From MPNP01 sp965116235 (GTDB taxonomy: Bacteria > Pseudomonadota > Alphaproteobacteria > Rhodobacterales > Rhodobacteraceae), in assembly GCA_965116235.1 (NCBI GenBank), contig OZ220496.1, positions 3,100,001-3,164,000 of the forward strand: a stretch of 64,000 nt of DNA, in the 5' to 3' direction. The notes below the pieces were generated by a model that saw only the letters and a program-made list of their open reading frames with translations, was not told the DNA's origin and ran no database searches. The translations under genes were made by a program, and so were the position numbers. Below, one piece after another: positions 45,710-54,784 of the stretch; positions within the stretch are counted from its first letter, which is position 1; every line of letters starts with the position of its first letter.

Positions 45710-48568
45710 ATGACGGGCTGGAGAGTGCCGAATGCGGGGAACGTCAACAGGAACAAACCCCTTTCCTTCAGCCTGGATGGTCAAACCTTCCAAGGTCTTG
45801 AGGGCGATACCGTTGCCTCAGCTCTCCTTGTTTCCGGTCAAAGAGTATTCGGCCGAAGTTTCAAATACCACCGCCCGCGGGGAATATGGGGAATGGGCCA
45901 TGAGGAGCCCAACGCTCTCTTTGACACAGCAACAAACGGCACTTATGTCCCCAATGCCAGAGCGACGACAACCGTACTCAGGAACGACATGGTATTGACG
46001 TCCATAAACGGCTGGCCTAGCCGAAAAGCCGACATGCTAGGGGTTTTGGGGGCATTGCACAGGTTTTTGCCCTCCGGATTCTACTACAAGACCTTTATTC
46101 ATCCCAATTGGATGTTCTGGGAACCACTGATTCGTCGCGTGGCCGGTTTGGGTTGGCTCGATGACGGTCAGATCGATATTACTGACGAACATAGTCAATA
46201 TGCCCAATGCCCCCTGTTGATCGTAGGAGCGGGCCCATCGGGCTTGGCCGCCGCAGAAGAGGCTGCAGATCGGAACATTCCGCTTTGGCTGCTGGATGAG
46301 GGAACCCAGCTCGGCGGTTCCCTCAGATGGCGACAAGAATTGCCCATGGAGTTGGACTCAACAAGCTGGATTCAGCGCGTTTCAGGCAAGATTCTCAAGG
46401 CTGGAGGAAAATTTCTTCCCAATACAGTCGTGTGGGGCGCATTCGATCATGACCTCTATGCAGCTTGGGAGCGGACACGGTCTGGAAAGTCCAGACTTTG
46501 GAAAATACGGCCGCAAAAAGTCATTCTGGCAACAGGAGCCATAGAGCGACCCTTATGGTTTGAAAACAATGATTTGCCCGGCATCATGTCAGCCGAAGCG
46601 GCCTATTGTCATTTGAAGCTCTTCGGTGCTGCACCAGGCAAGAACATTCTCGTTGCCACCGGTAATGACGCCCCATATCCCCTTGCCGAACAATTGGCAC
46701 ACATTGGCTGCAAGGTCGTCCTTGTTGATGCCCGTCAGGAGTCTGCAGCACCGGCCAGCAGAGGCGTTGAGCGTTTCTGCAGCGAAATTGTCGTCAAGGC
46801 CCAGGGCAAGCCATCTCTGACAGACGTGGAAACCACCAATCACAGATTTGAAGTCGATACCTTGCTGGTATCGGGAGGATTTACACCCTCAATACATCTT
46901 TGCATGCAAAGATCTGGCAAACTCAGGTGGGATGATCGCTCGGATTGCTTTCTCGTGGCAAAACGGGACCCAAATCTGCAGGTCGTCGGAGCAGCTAACG
47001 GAGTGTATGACATCAATTCCGTACTGGAGGATGGGCGAAGGGCTGGTGGGGGAATGCCCGATGATGGCTTCATGTCAGAAAAAACTGCCGTCAGCTGCAT
47101 GTTCCCGTTTCGTCCGGACACCCAAAGGCCGAGACAGACGTGGATAGACTTTCAAAACGATGTTACAATGTTAGATGTGAAGACGGTGTATCAGGAGGGT
47201 TACTCCGAGATTGAACACCTCAAGCGCTACACGACCTTGGGGATGGCCGTGGATCAGGGAAGAACGTCCAATTTGGCCGGCATCCTTGCCATCTCAGGAT
47301 TGACCGGTGTACCCTATTCGCAAACAGGGACAACGACCTTTCGCCCACCCTATATCCCCATCCCCCTGACCGTGATCTCTGGGTCAAGATCGGGCGACCG
47401 GTTCAACCCGTTAAAACGGCTACAACTTGAGCCCATGCACGCTGACGCAGGTGCACGGTTGCGGGAATACGGCGGATGGTTAAGGCCATCCGTCTATCAG
47501 AAAGGTGACGAACTGGTAGCAGCCCGAAGGGAGGCCAAAATTGCCCGGGAAACGGTCGCTCTTTTCGATGCGTCCCCTCTCGGCAAGATTGAAGTTATCG
47601 GGCCCGATGCCGACAGACTGCTGGATTTCTGTTTTTATTCACGGGTGTCTTCTCTCAATCCGGGTTGCATTCGCTACAACCTGATGTTGAGCGAAAAGGG
47701 AATCGTATTCGACGACGGAATTGTCATCAAGATCAATGACAGTCATTACATAGTCTCCGCCTCAAGTTCCCATGTTGAAGCCGTGCGGCTGACCCTTGAG
47801 GAAGTGAGACAGGATCGGTTTCCCGACAAGTCCATCCACATTCACGATACGACAAGCAACTGGACGACCTTGACGATTTCTGGACCTTTGTCCCGGCAAG
47901 TGTTGGAGTCTTCCGGCTTGGCAACTGGCGTCAGCCTTTCTGAATTTCGTCACATGACCGTTGCTGAAGGAGATTGTCGGGGCTTGCCCATTCGCATTGC
48001 CCGCATCAGTTTTACCGGCGAAAAGTCCTACGAATTCTCCGTTCATCCCGATTTGGCGGAAATTGCCTATGCCAAACTGAGCAGCGAGGTCGCTGCAGTT
48101 GGGGGCGCGCCCATCGGTATTGAAGCCAGTCTTATCTTGCGGGCCGAAAAGGGATACATCATAATCGGCAAGGATACTGATGGGATGACCATGCCCCACG
48201 ACCTCGGCCTGAATGGTCCCCGCATGAAACGAACGGATGAGTTTCAGGGCAACCGATCACTTCATTCAAGTGAGGCCAACAGACCGGACCGGCGACAGCT
48301 TGTTGGATTCAAGGTTGCAAATTCTGCCCCCGTTCCGGCCACGGGCTCTCACCTCATCCCAGTCGATCAACCGAGACGGTCGCTGGGTTTCATTACGTCA
48401 AGTTACTTCAGCCCCAGCCTGAACGCTCCCATTGCCCTTGGACTGTGTGAAAATGGCTTTGAGCGCATGGGGAAGAGTGTCGGGATCTTCAATCTCGGAA
48501 AGGTCAGCCAAGCCGAAATCTGCCATCCTTGCTTTTTTGATCCGGAAGGAAAACGCCTCAATGGATGA
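45710..48568 (+). CDS. soxA: Sarcosine oxidase alpha-subunit-like protein
   Basis: The 952-residue protein has the layout of heterotetrameric sarcosine oxidase alpha: an N-terminal segment (PLSFSLDGQTFQGLEGDTVA, then FKYHRPRGIWGMG), an NAD-binding fold with LIVGAGPSGLAAAEEAA, and a C-terminal GcvT-like folate-binding half starting near residue 590. The enzyme oxidises sarcosine to glycine and passes formaldehyde to tetrahydrofolate. I use the ATG at 45710, which directly begins the conserved N-terminus. No soxB or soxD (beta with covalent flavin, delta with zinc) is adjacent; only soxG follows. It may work with other subunits encoded elsewhere. Confidence 0.82.
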   Translation: MTGWRVPNAGNVNRNKPLSFSLDGQTFQGLEGDTVASALLVSGQRVFGRSFKYHRPRGIWGMGHEEPNALFDTATNGTYVPNARATTTVLRNDMVLTSINGWPSRKADMLGVLGALHRFLPSGFYYKTFIHPNWMFWEPLIRRVAGLGWLDDGQIDITDEHSQYAQCPLLIVGAGPSGLAAAEEAADRNIPLWLLDEGTQLGGSLRWRQELPMELDSTSWIQRVSGKILKAGGKFLPNTVVWGAFDHDLYAAWERTRSGKSRLWKIRPQKVILATGAIERPLWFENNDLPGIMSAEAAYCHLKLFGAAPGKNILVATGNDAPYPLAEQLAHIGCKVVLVDARQESAAPASRGVERFCSEIVVKAQGKPSLTDVETTNHRFEVDTLLVSGGFTPSIHLCMQRSGKLRWDDRSDCFLVAKRDPNLQVVGAANGVYDINSVLEDGRRAGGGMPDDGFMSEKTAVSCMFPFRPDTQRPRQTWIDFQNDVTMLDVKTVYQEGYSEIEHLKRYTTLGMAVDQGRTSNLAGILAISGLTGVPYSQTGTTTFRPPYIPIPLTVISGSRSGDRFNPLKRLQLEPMHADAGARLREYGGWLRPSVYQKGDELVAARREAKIARETVALFDASPLGKIEVIGPDADRLLDFCFYSRVSSLNPGCIRYNLMLSEKGIVFDDGIVIKINDSHYIVSASSSHVEAVRLTLEEVRQDRFPDKSIHIHDTTSNWTTLTISGPLSRQVLESSGLATGVSLSEFRHMTVAEGDCRGLPIRIARISFTGEKSYEFSVHPDLAEIAYAKLSSEVAAVGGAPIGIEASLILRAEKGYIIIGKDTDGMTMPHDLGLNGPRMKRTDEFQGNRSLHSSEANRPDRRQLVGFKVANSAPVPATGSHLIPVDQPRRSLGFITSSYFSPSLNAPIALGLCENGFERMGKSVGIFNLGKVSQAEICHPCFFDPEGKRLNG

Positions 48569-49061
48569 GAAGAAGTGGTCCTGGCAAGACATTGCTGATG
48601 GTGTCCTCTACGCGACCGATGGCTTTTTGGTCAGTTTCGTTCGCATCCCCTCCGCCTGCCTGATTTCTGGTGATGTGAAGAAGGCCTTGACCGTTCTGGA
48701 CCTGAACGTTCCCGTGATCGGCATGGCAGGCATAGCCGACGGTTCCTTTGCCCTCAGGGTAGCACGCAATACAGTGTTCATGCTTTCTGACAAGCGTCTT
48801 GATGTGCGTCCCGGCTGGTATCCTGAGGGATTTGCACTCTCCCGCGTCGACCGGCAGTGGCAGCAGCTGAGCTTGGAAGGGGAAAGGGTCGAAGACGTTC
48901 TCAGACAGGGTACGACCGTCGATTTTGAATCGCCATCAGGAGCCACACTTCTGTTTGGCCGGACGTGTTATTTGACTCGTTCGCGGAAGGGGTTCCGACT
49001 ATTTGTTGACGCTCCATATCTTCAGTACTACCATGCTTGCCTTACCCTTTGTAATGGTTGA
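48561..49061 (+). CDS. soxG: Sarcosine oxidase gamma-subunit-like protein
   Basis: The 166-residue protein (MDEKKWSWQDIADGVLYATD...) has a GcvT-like fold pattern with LRVARNTVFMLSDKRLDVRPG and ends near APYLQYYHACL, typical of SoxG, which interacts with the alpha subunit. Its ATG overlaps the soxA stop by eight bases, so expression is coupled. Identity rests mainly on context and size; the sequence itself is only weakly diagnostic. Confidence 0.68.
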   Translation: MDEKKWSWQDIADGVLYATDGFLVSFVRIPSACLISGDVKKALTVLDLNVPVIGMAGIADGSFALRVARNTVFMLSDKRLDVRPGWYPEGFALSRVDRQWQQLSLEGERVEDVLRQGTTVDFESPSGATLLFGRTCYLTRSRKGFRLFVDAPYLQYYHACLTLCNG

Positions 49062-49092
49062 TTGGCACCGATTGTCTTGCTGCAATTTCTGA

Positions 49093-49635
49093 ATGCATAG
49101 TGATCCACAATATCCCCACCGTACTCTTGTACTTGGTGGAATTTCCTCAGGCAAGTCGGTCTGGGCCGAACAGTTCGCATCCTTGTCCAGAAAGAACAAG
49201 ATATATCTGGCAACTTCCGAGCCCGTAGATGATGAGCTCAAGGCCAAAATTGCGCGGCACCGCAGTCGGCGCGGACCGGATTGGCAATTGATTGAATCCC
49301 CCTTGACCAATGGCTCTGAACTCCTTGGCCTTGACGCCCAATGCGTCGTCCTGCTTGAATGCCTGTCTACCTGGCTGGGCAATATCATGCACTCACGAAG
49401 CACCCTGGCCGATATCCTTCCAGTGTTTTATGAAAACCTGGAGCAAACGAAAGCTCACGTAATCTTGGTCTCGGCCGAAACTGGTCTGGGGCTTCTCCCA
49501 GTCAACAAGGCCGGACGGGATTTTTGCCAGAAACTTGGGGTTATCAACCAGGAACTTGCAACTCGGTCCAATATGGTTGTACTGGTTGCGGCCGGCCTGC
49601 CCGTTTTTCTTAAGGGTCGCTACCCAAATTGGTGA
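49093..49635 (+). CDS. cobU: Bifunctional adenosylcobinamide kinase / guanylyltransferase
   Basis: The 180-residue protein has LGGISSGKSVWAEQFA (P-loop), YLATSEPVDDEL, HRSRRGPDW with the His that carries GMP, LLECLSTWLGN and the LVAAGLPVFLKG ending. These are the standard CobU/CobP landmarks. It converts adenosylcobinamide to its GDP form in late cobalamin assembly or salvage. The next gene, a CobC-like phosphatase, overlaps its end, forming a small cobalamin operon. Confidence 0.92.
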   Translation: MHSDPQYPHRTLVLGGISSGKSVWAEQFASLSRKNKIYLATSEPVDDELKAKIARHRSRRGPDWQLIESPLTNGSELLGLDAQCVVLLECLSTWLGNIMHSRSTLADILPVFYENLEQTKAHVILVSAETGLGLLPVNKAGRDFCQKLGVINQELATRSNMVVLVAAGLPVFLKGRYPNW

Positions 49636-50258
49636 ATTCTGTGGAATTTCATTGGATTCGGCATGGACCGACTCACTGCAAGGGATTGTATGGGTGGACC
49701 GATGTCGATGTTGACTTGTCTGATCTCGGCACGATCGAGTGGCTGCAACAAACTCTGCCCGATGATGCCATGGTCGTTTCATCAGACTTGAGACGGGCCC
49801 GCCGGACTGCCGATGCCATCATTGGAAAGCGAGGTCGACTGCCGGATGCAAAGGAGCTCAGAGAATTCAATTTTGGTGACTGGGAAGGCAAGACCCATGA
49901 TGAAATCCATGAACACAACAAGGCCCTCTCCGAAGATTTTTGGAACCGCCCCGGCTCTACTCGGGCGCCAAACGGAGAAAGCTGGCAGTGCCTTCAGACC
50001 CGGATCAATCGCTATGTGAATGTCCTCACGACAAATCACCCCCGCGGGTGCTTCATTCTGGTTGCACACTACGGCGTTATTTTGACCCAAATCCAGAGGG
50101 CCTTGGCCGTTACCTCGCGGGAAGTTCTCGGATTGGGCATACAAAACTACTCGTGCACCAAAATCATCCTGTCCGGTGGGGCTTGGAAACTGGACTACTG
50201 CAACAGGCTTCCCGGACGTGACTCAACTGAGGCGCTCGGCAATCGCATCCCAGATTAA
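49632..50258 (+). CDS. cobC: Histidine phosphatase family protein (CobC-like)
   Basis: The 208-residue protein has the RHG catalytic motif in HWIRHGPTHC, then SSDLRRARRTADAI, an ELREFNFGDWEGKT block and a second His in LVAHYGVIL. This is the histidine phosphatase fold of alpha-ribazole-5'-phosphatase, which dephosphorylates the cobalamin lower-ligand precursor. The GTG start overlaps the cobU stop (GTGA). A TTG at 49629 and GTG at 49641 are alternatives. The 3' end overlaps the convergent gshB by 36 bases. The cobalamin role is inferred from position. Confidence 0.78.
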   Translation: MNSVEFHWIRHGPTHCKGLYGWTDVDVDLSDLGTIEWLQQTLPDDAMVVSSDLRRARRTADAIIGKRGRLPDAKELREFNFGDWEGKTHDEIHEHNKALSEDFWNRPGSTRAPNGESWQCLQTRINRYVNVLTTNHPRGCFILVAHYGVILTQIQRALAVTSREVLGLGIQNYSCTKIILSGGAWKLDYCNRLPGRDSTEALGNRIPD

Positions 50259-51164
50259 GGCGGCGGCATTCGTTCCATCAAACTGTTCCAGTTCCACGAT
50301 TCCGGTTGGTGACGTGATGTTGATTTCGGTCAACTTGTCGCCGATGATGTCGATTCCAGCAAAAATCAGCCCCTTGTCGGCCAACGTCGGGCCGATCCGC
50401 GCACAAATCTCATAGTCCCGGCGTGTCAAGCCGACAGGATTGGCTGTTCCTCCCACATGCAAATTGGAACGGGTCTCGCCCCTTGGCGGTATGCGGTTGA
50501 TGGCTCCAACGGGCACACCGTCCACCAGAATCACTCTTTTGTCGCCCTTGACCACGGCTGGCAGGTATTCCTGAACGATTATGGGTTCACGGCTATTCTG
50601 CAAGAACATTTCGCACAGGGAATTGAGATTTGTGTCATCTGCCCGGATCAGGAAGATCCCTGCTCCGCCATTGCCAAACAGTGGCTTGACTATCATGTCG
50701 CCATGCTTGTCTCGAAACCGCCTGATCGAATCCATGTCGCGAGCAATCAAGGTATCGGGTATGAGATCGGGATAGTTCAGAACCATCAGTTTTTCGGGAC
50801 AGTTCCTGACCCAGACGGGATTGTTCACTACAAGAGTTTGGGGCATCAGCAGTTCAAGAAGGTGTGTGGTCGTGATATAGGACATGTCAAACGGGGGATC
50901 CTGACGAAGCCAGACAACATCAACCCCACCGAGATCGAGAAAAATTTCTGGACCCAATGCATAGTGGTCCGGCTTTTGGTTTTTGACCTCAAGAGGGCAG
51001 GCTCGGGCCATGACGGACCCATCTTCAAGATAGAGATCGGACGGTGTATAATGATAGATCTGGTGCCCTCTGTCCTGCGCCTCCAGAATAAGCCTGAAAG
51101 TGCTGTCTCCAGCAATGTCAACAGATCCTACGTGATCCATTTGGAATGCCACGCGAATTGCCAT
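50223..51164 (-). CDS. gshB: Glutathione synthetase
   Basis: The 313-residue ATP-grasp enzyme joins gamma-glutamylcysteine and glycine. The N-terminal RVAFQMDHVGSVDIAGDST, WLRQDPPFDMSYI, KPLFGNGGAGIF and EINITSPTGIVELEQ segments are characteristic of proteobacterial GshB. AAGGACC precedes the ATG. In many alphaproteobacteria it lies with rsmI and yraN; here rsmI is about 1.2 kb away with an acyl-CoA dehydrogenase gene between, and yraN is absent. Confidence 0.93.
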   Translation of the reverse strand: MAIRVAFQMDHVGSVDIAGDSTFRLILEAQDRGHQIYHYTPSDLYLEDGSVMARACPLEVKNQKPDHYALGPEIFLDLGGVDVVWLRQDPPFDMSYITTTHLLELLMPQTLVVNNPVWVRNCPEKLMVLNYPDLIPDTLIARDMDSIRRFRDKHGDMIVKPLFGNGGAGIFLIRADDTNLNSLCEMFLQNSREPIIVQEYLPAVVKGDKRVILVDGVPVGAINRIPPRGETRSNLHVGGTANPVGLTRRDYEICARIGPTLADKGLIFAGIDIIGDKLTEINITSPTGIVELEQFDGTNAAALIWDAIAERLS

Positions 51165-51242
51165 AAAGCCGGTCCTTGCTGTCCGCTAAAGTTGATAAGC
51201 AGTTAAACATTCAAAGCGACACGTTAACTTCTTTTCTGGATT

Positions 51243-52403
51243 ATGAGAATGGACAATTCCGAACTTGACAACATTCGAACGGCTGTGGCCGCAATCTGTC
51301 AGGACTTTCCGGAGCCGTATTGGCGAGAGTTGGACAGCTCCCGGGAGTACCCGGCCGACTTTGTCAAGGCCCTGACCAAGGCCGGGTATCTGGGCTGTCT
51401 GATTCCCGAACGATGGGGCGGAGCCGGAATGGGGGTCCGCGAGGCCAGCATTATCCTGGAAGAAATCTGCTTCAGCGGGGGAAACGCTGCCGCCTGCCAT
51501 GCTCAAATGTATGTCATGGCCAGCCTGTTGAAGTTTGGAACTCCAGAACAGAAGGATCGATGGCTTCCACAGATTGCAGACGGGACGGTTCGACTGCAGA
51601 GCTTTGCCGTAACCGAACCCGAAACCGGTTCAGACACCACGAGTCTGGAAACAACCGCAGTACAAGACGGTGACAACTTTGTCATTAACGGAAAAAAAGT
51701 TTGGATCAGTCGTGTTCAGCACTCCGACCTCATGCTTCTGCTTGCCCGTACTACACCACTGGACCAGGCAACCAAAAAAACCCGCGGATTGTCAGCGTTT
51801 CTGGTTGATCTCAGGGAGTGCACGGGGCATCGGCTGTCGGTTCGACCGCTTCCTTCCATGATCAACAACCACTCATGTGAACTGTTTTTTGACAATCTGA
51901 AAGTTCCACGATCCAGTTTGGTCGGACTCTTGGACCGGGGCTTTGACGTTGTGCTTTCAAGCATGAACGCCGAACGAACACTGATCGCGGCCGAATGTAT
52001 TGGCGATGGGAGATATTTTCTGAGCCGAGCGGCCGAATATGCCCGAAACCGGGTCGTTTTCAACCGACCCATAGGCATGAACCAAGGCATTCAGCTGCCC
52101 TTGGCCAAAGCCTATGCTCAAGTCAGGGCCGCAGAACTGATGGTGCAGCGGGCAGCCCTGTTATTCGACACCAACCAGCCCTGCGGTCCGGAGGCCAACA
52201 TGGCCAAGCTGCTTGCCGCTGAAGCAAGTTGGGAAGCGGCCAATGCGGCCATGCAGACTTTCGGAGGCTTCGCCTTTGCCAAGGAATACGACATTGAGCG
52301 GAAATTCCGTGAAACCCGACTGTTTCAAATCGCTCCAATTTCGACCAACCTGATCCTGACCTATCTCGCCGAAAAGCAGCTGGATCTGCCGCGAAGCTAC
52401 TGA
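51243..52403 (+). CDS. Acyl-CoA dehydrogenase family protein
   Basis: This 386-residue flavoprotein shows the family layout: LIPERWGGAGMGV, AVTEPETGSDTTS (FAD/substrate loop), NAERTLIAAE and C-terminal AMQTFGGFAFAKEYDIERKFRETRLFQIAPIS, with candidate base Glu in the YDIERKFR segment. It probably catalyses alpha,beta-dehydrogenation of an acyl-CoA of unknown chain. Two A7 runs occur (about 51691 and 51774), both inside Lys-coding stretches; neither breaks the frame. Confidence 0.85.
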   Translation: MRMDNSELDNIRTAVAAICQDFPEPYWRELDSSREYPADFVKALTKAGYLGCLIPERWGGAGMGVREASIILEEICFSGGNAAACHAQMYVMASLLKFGTPEQKDRWLPQIADGTVRLQSFAVTEPETGSDTTSLETTAVQDGDNFVINGKKVWISRVQHSDLMLLLARTTPLDQATKKTRGLSAFLVDLRECTGHRLSVRPLPSMINNHSCELFFDNLKVPRSSLVGLLDRGFDVVLSSMNAERTLIAAECIGDGRYFLSRAAEYARNRVVFNRPIGMNQGIQLPLAKAYAQVRAAELMVQRAALLFDTNQPCGPEANMAKLLAAEASWEAANAAMQTFGGFAFAKEYDIERKFRETRLFQIAPISTNLILTYLAEKQLDLPRSY

Positions 52404-52407
52404 AAGA

Positions 52408-53253
52408 TCATTCGGTGTTCGACAGCATCAGCGCCTTTTTGTAGACGATCTTGCGACTGACCCCAAATACAGCCGACACTTCGGCAACGGCTTCCTTGAG
52501 GCTCTTCCGTTCCAGGGTCAGGGCCAAGACATCGTCAATGTCATCAAGTGCAAACGAGTCCGCACATCGATCAACAATGATCACAATCTCTCCCTTGAGG
52601 GTTTTGTCGGCAGGGAGTGCACTCAACTCACCAAGCGAGCCACGAACAGTCTCTTCATGAACCTTCGTAAGTTCACGACAGATTGCAGCCCTTCGGTCTT
52701 CACCAAAGATTTCGGCCATGCTTTGCATGGCTGCCCTCACCCTGCTCGGAGCTTCAAAAAATATCAGCGTAACTTTTGCAAACCTGAGATCCTCCAGCAA
52801 CTTCTTGCGTCTGCTTTCATTGGAAGGCAGAAATCCGGCAAAATGAAACTGGTCAGGGGCCAAACCTGAAATTGTCAGGGCCGCTATCAGTGCCGTCGGA
52901 CCTGGAATGGGAATGACCGGCAGGCCGCCGTGGATTGCGGCACGGACCAGTTTAAAACCGGGGTCAGAAATCAACGGCGTGCCGGCCTCAGCGACCAGAG
53001 CAACGCTATGCTCAGACTTCAGTTCCCGGATGACCCGATCCAGTTTCCGCGAAGAACTGAAATCGTGATAGGAGATCATCGAACGGCCATTGAGCTGAAT
53101 CCCGTGAATGCTCATCAGCCTGAGCAGTGAGCGCGTATCTTCAGCAACAAGCAGGCTGGCTTCACCCAGCACATCAATGGACCTCAATGTCATGTCCCGG
53201 GAGTTGCCAATCGGCGTGGACACAAGATAAAGCCCACCTTCAAGTCGTTGCAT
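52408..53253 (-). CDS. rsmI: 16S rRNA (cytidine-1402-2'-O)-methyltransferase
   Basis: The 281-residue SAM-dependent methyltransferase has GGLYLVSTPIGN, VAEDTRSLLRLM, VALVAEAGTPLISDPG and VIPIPGPTALIAAL, the characteristic motifs of RsmI, which methylates the ribosomal P site. Length is normal. GGAGAG precedes the ATG. It is divergent from the lpoA-like lipoprotein gene, the usual alphaproteobacterial neighbour. Start-to-start spacing is about 195 bases. Confidence 0.93.
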   Translation of the reverse strand: MQRLEGGLYLVSTPIGNSRDMTLRSIDVLGEASLLVAEDTRSLLRLMSIHGIQLNGRSMISYHDFSSSRKLDRVIRELKSEHSVALVAEAGTPLISDPGFKLVRAAIHGGLPVIPIPGPTALIAALTISGLAPDQFHFAGFLPSNESRRKKLLEDLRFAKVTLIFFEAPSRVRAAMQSMAEIFGEDRRAAICRELTKVHEETVRGSLGELSALPADKTLKGEIVIIVDRCADSFALDDIDDVLALTLERKSLKEAVAEVSAVFGVSRKIVYKKALMLSNTE

Positions 53254-53447
53254 GCATCTCTCCAGCCCGTTTGATTGACACCCGTCTCAGATTGCTCGTC
53301 GGCTGGATCCAGCTGCAGATCTGATTTCGCCCGGTCCCAATTTCCTGCCGAAAGAGTTTTGCAATATTGCCATAAAGACATATACTTGCAGGAACATTTT
53401 TTCCAAACCTTGGCAACAAGGATAATATCGAGTTTTGAGGATTCACT

Positions 53448-54686
53448 TTGCGGACCCTTTTGGTCAGTCGAATCGGCATCATTGTCCAGTTCACCATCCT
53501 GTCGTTTCTGGTCGGTTGTTCCGACCCTGTGGATACGGTTGAGCCTGTTGTATCCAATCCACGGCCGCTCACCCCTAAAGCAAGCCAGATGCACAAGGTT
53601 GCACTCCTGATTCCCTCAAGCGCCCAGGATCATGAAATCTCCGGTCTGGCCAGCGTGTTCGAGAACAGTGCCCGGCTGGGTTTGGACAGCGTCCAACCCA
53701 GCCCCATCGAACTCGCGGTTTACGATACGCAGGGCACGGAACGGGGGGCTTACGTTGCCGCTCAACTTGCAATTAGCGAGGGAGCGGATTTCATACTCGG
53801 ACCCTTTTTCTCTACCTCGACGCGTACCGTGGCACCCTTGGCTAACATCCAGCGCATACCCGTGTTCAGCTTCTCCAACGATAGCCGTGTGGCCAGCGGC
53901 AACGTCTTCATCCTCGGGCAATCCTTTGAGAGATCTTCGGAACGAATTCTTAACTATGCCTATAACATGGGCTTGAATCGGGCCATGATCGTCCATGCGG
54001 ACACCCTTTCCGAAAATCGTGGTGCCCAAGCGCTGACGGATGCCGCTCGAAACACTGGCATGGAAGTGATCCGCGTCATCTCCTATGAATACACTCAGCC
54101 AGGAAGCCTACAAGCGGTGGAACGCATTGCCGAAGCCATCAGGAACGATCCTCCGGACATCATCATCCTGACGGGCAATCCGGCCGGGGCAGTACCACTC
54201 ATACTTGAACTGCTCAATGACCGACAGGTTGCCGAAGGGATCACCATCGCCGGGATCGAGCGCTGGGACATTCCGCGGTCGACACTCACGGTCAAGGGGT
54301 TGCAGGGAAGCATCTTCCCGAACTCGGACCCCAACCAGTCCGCCATATTTCGAAATCTGTACGAGTACAACTATGGCGAAGTTCCTCACTCCCTTGCGGG
54401 GTTGCCATACAATGGAATTGTTGCGATCAATGAACTGATCCAACAGGATACGGATGGCGTCATCACGCGGGCTGACATTTTGGATGGCAATGAATTCTCC
54501 GGCGCTTCCGGCCCATTTCGATTCAACTCGGATGGCACTACGGAATATTCGCTGGCCATCGTAAAAATTCAAGACAATCGCACCATGATCGTCGATCAAG
54601 CTCCACGAACCTTCGACAATCTGATTGCCAGAGATCTAGATCAGGGTACAGGGTCATCGCCAATCCAGATTCTTTCTCGCAACTGA
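53448..54686 (+). CDS. LpoA-like penicillin-binding-protein activator lipoprotein
   Basis: The 412-residue protein begins at a TTG (GAGG upstream) with a lipoprotein signal ending LVGC, then a periplasmic-binding-protein-like fold of the type found in LpoA/COG3107 and branched-chain amino acid receptors: KVALLIPSSAQDHEI and DFILGPFFSTSTRTVAPLA. The position opposite rsmI matches the LpoA locus. In gammaproteobacteria LpoA activates PBP1A; an alphaproteobacterial role is inferred. Confidence 0.78.
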   Translation: MRTLLVSRIGIIVQFTILSFLVGCSDPVDTVEPVVSNPRPLTPKASQMHKVALLIPSSAQDHEISGLASVFENSARLGLDSVQPSPIELAVYDTQGTERGAYVAAQLAISEGADFILGPFFSTSTRTVAPLANIQRIPVFSFSNDSRVASGNVFILGQSFERSSERILNYAYNMGLNRAMIVHADTLSENRGAQALTDAARNTGMEVIRVISYEYTQPGSLQAVERIAEAIRNDPPDIIILTGNPAGAVPLILELLNDRQVAEGITIAGIERWDIPRSTLTVKGLQGSIFPNSDPNQSAIFRNLYEYNYGEVPHSLAGLPYNGIVAINELIQQDTDGVITRADILDGNEFSGASGPFRFNSDGTTEYSLAIVKIQDNRTMIVDQAPRTFDNLIARDLDQGTGSSPIQILSRN

Positions 54687-54784
54687 ACCCGTCAAGGTTG
54701 ATCCTTTATCCGACAGAAATGAACCTCCTGCTTCGGTTTGGGGCTGCAAGCCCCGGACCTTTGCGTTGGACATACGAAACTTGA

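Noticed and set aside
51685..51780. Two A7 runs in the acyl-CoA dehydrogenase gene as slippage sites
   Set aside because: Both fall within Lys codons, the frame is intact and there is no sign of alternative products.
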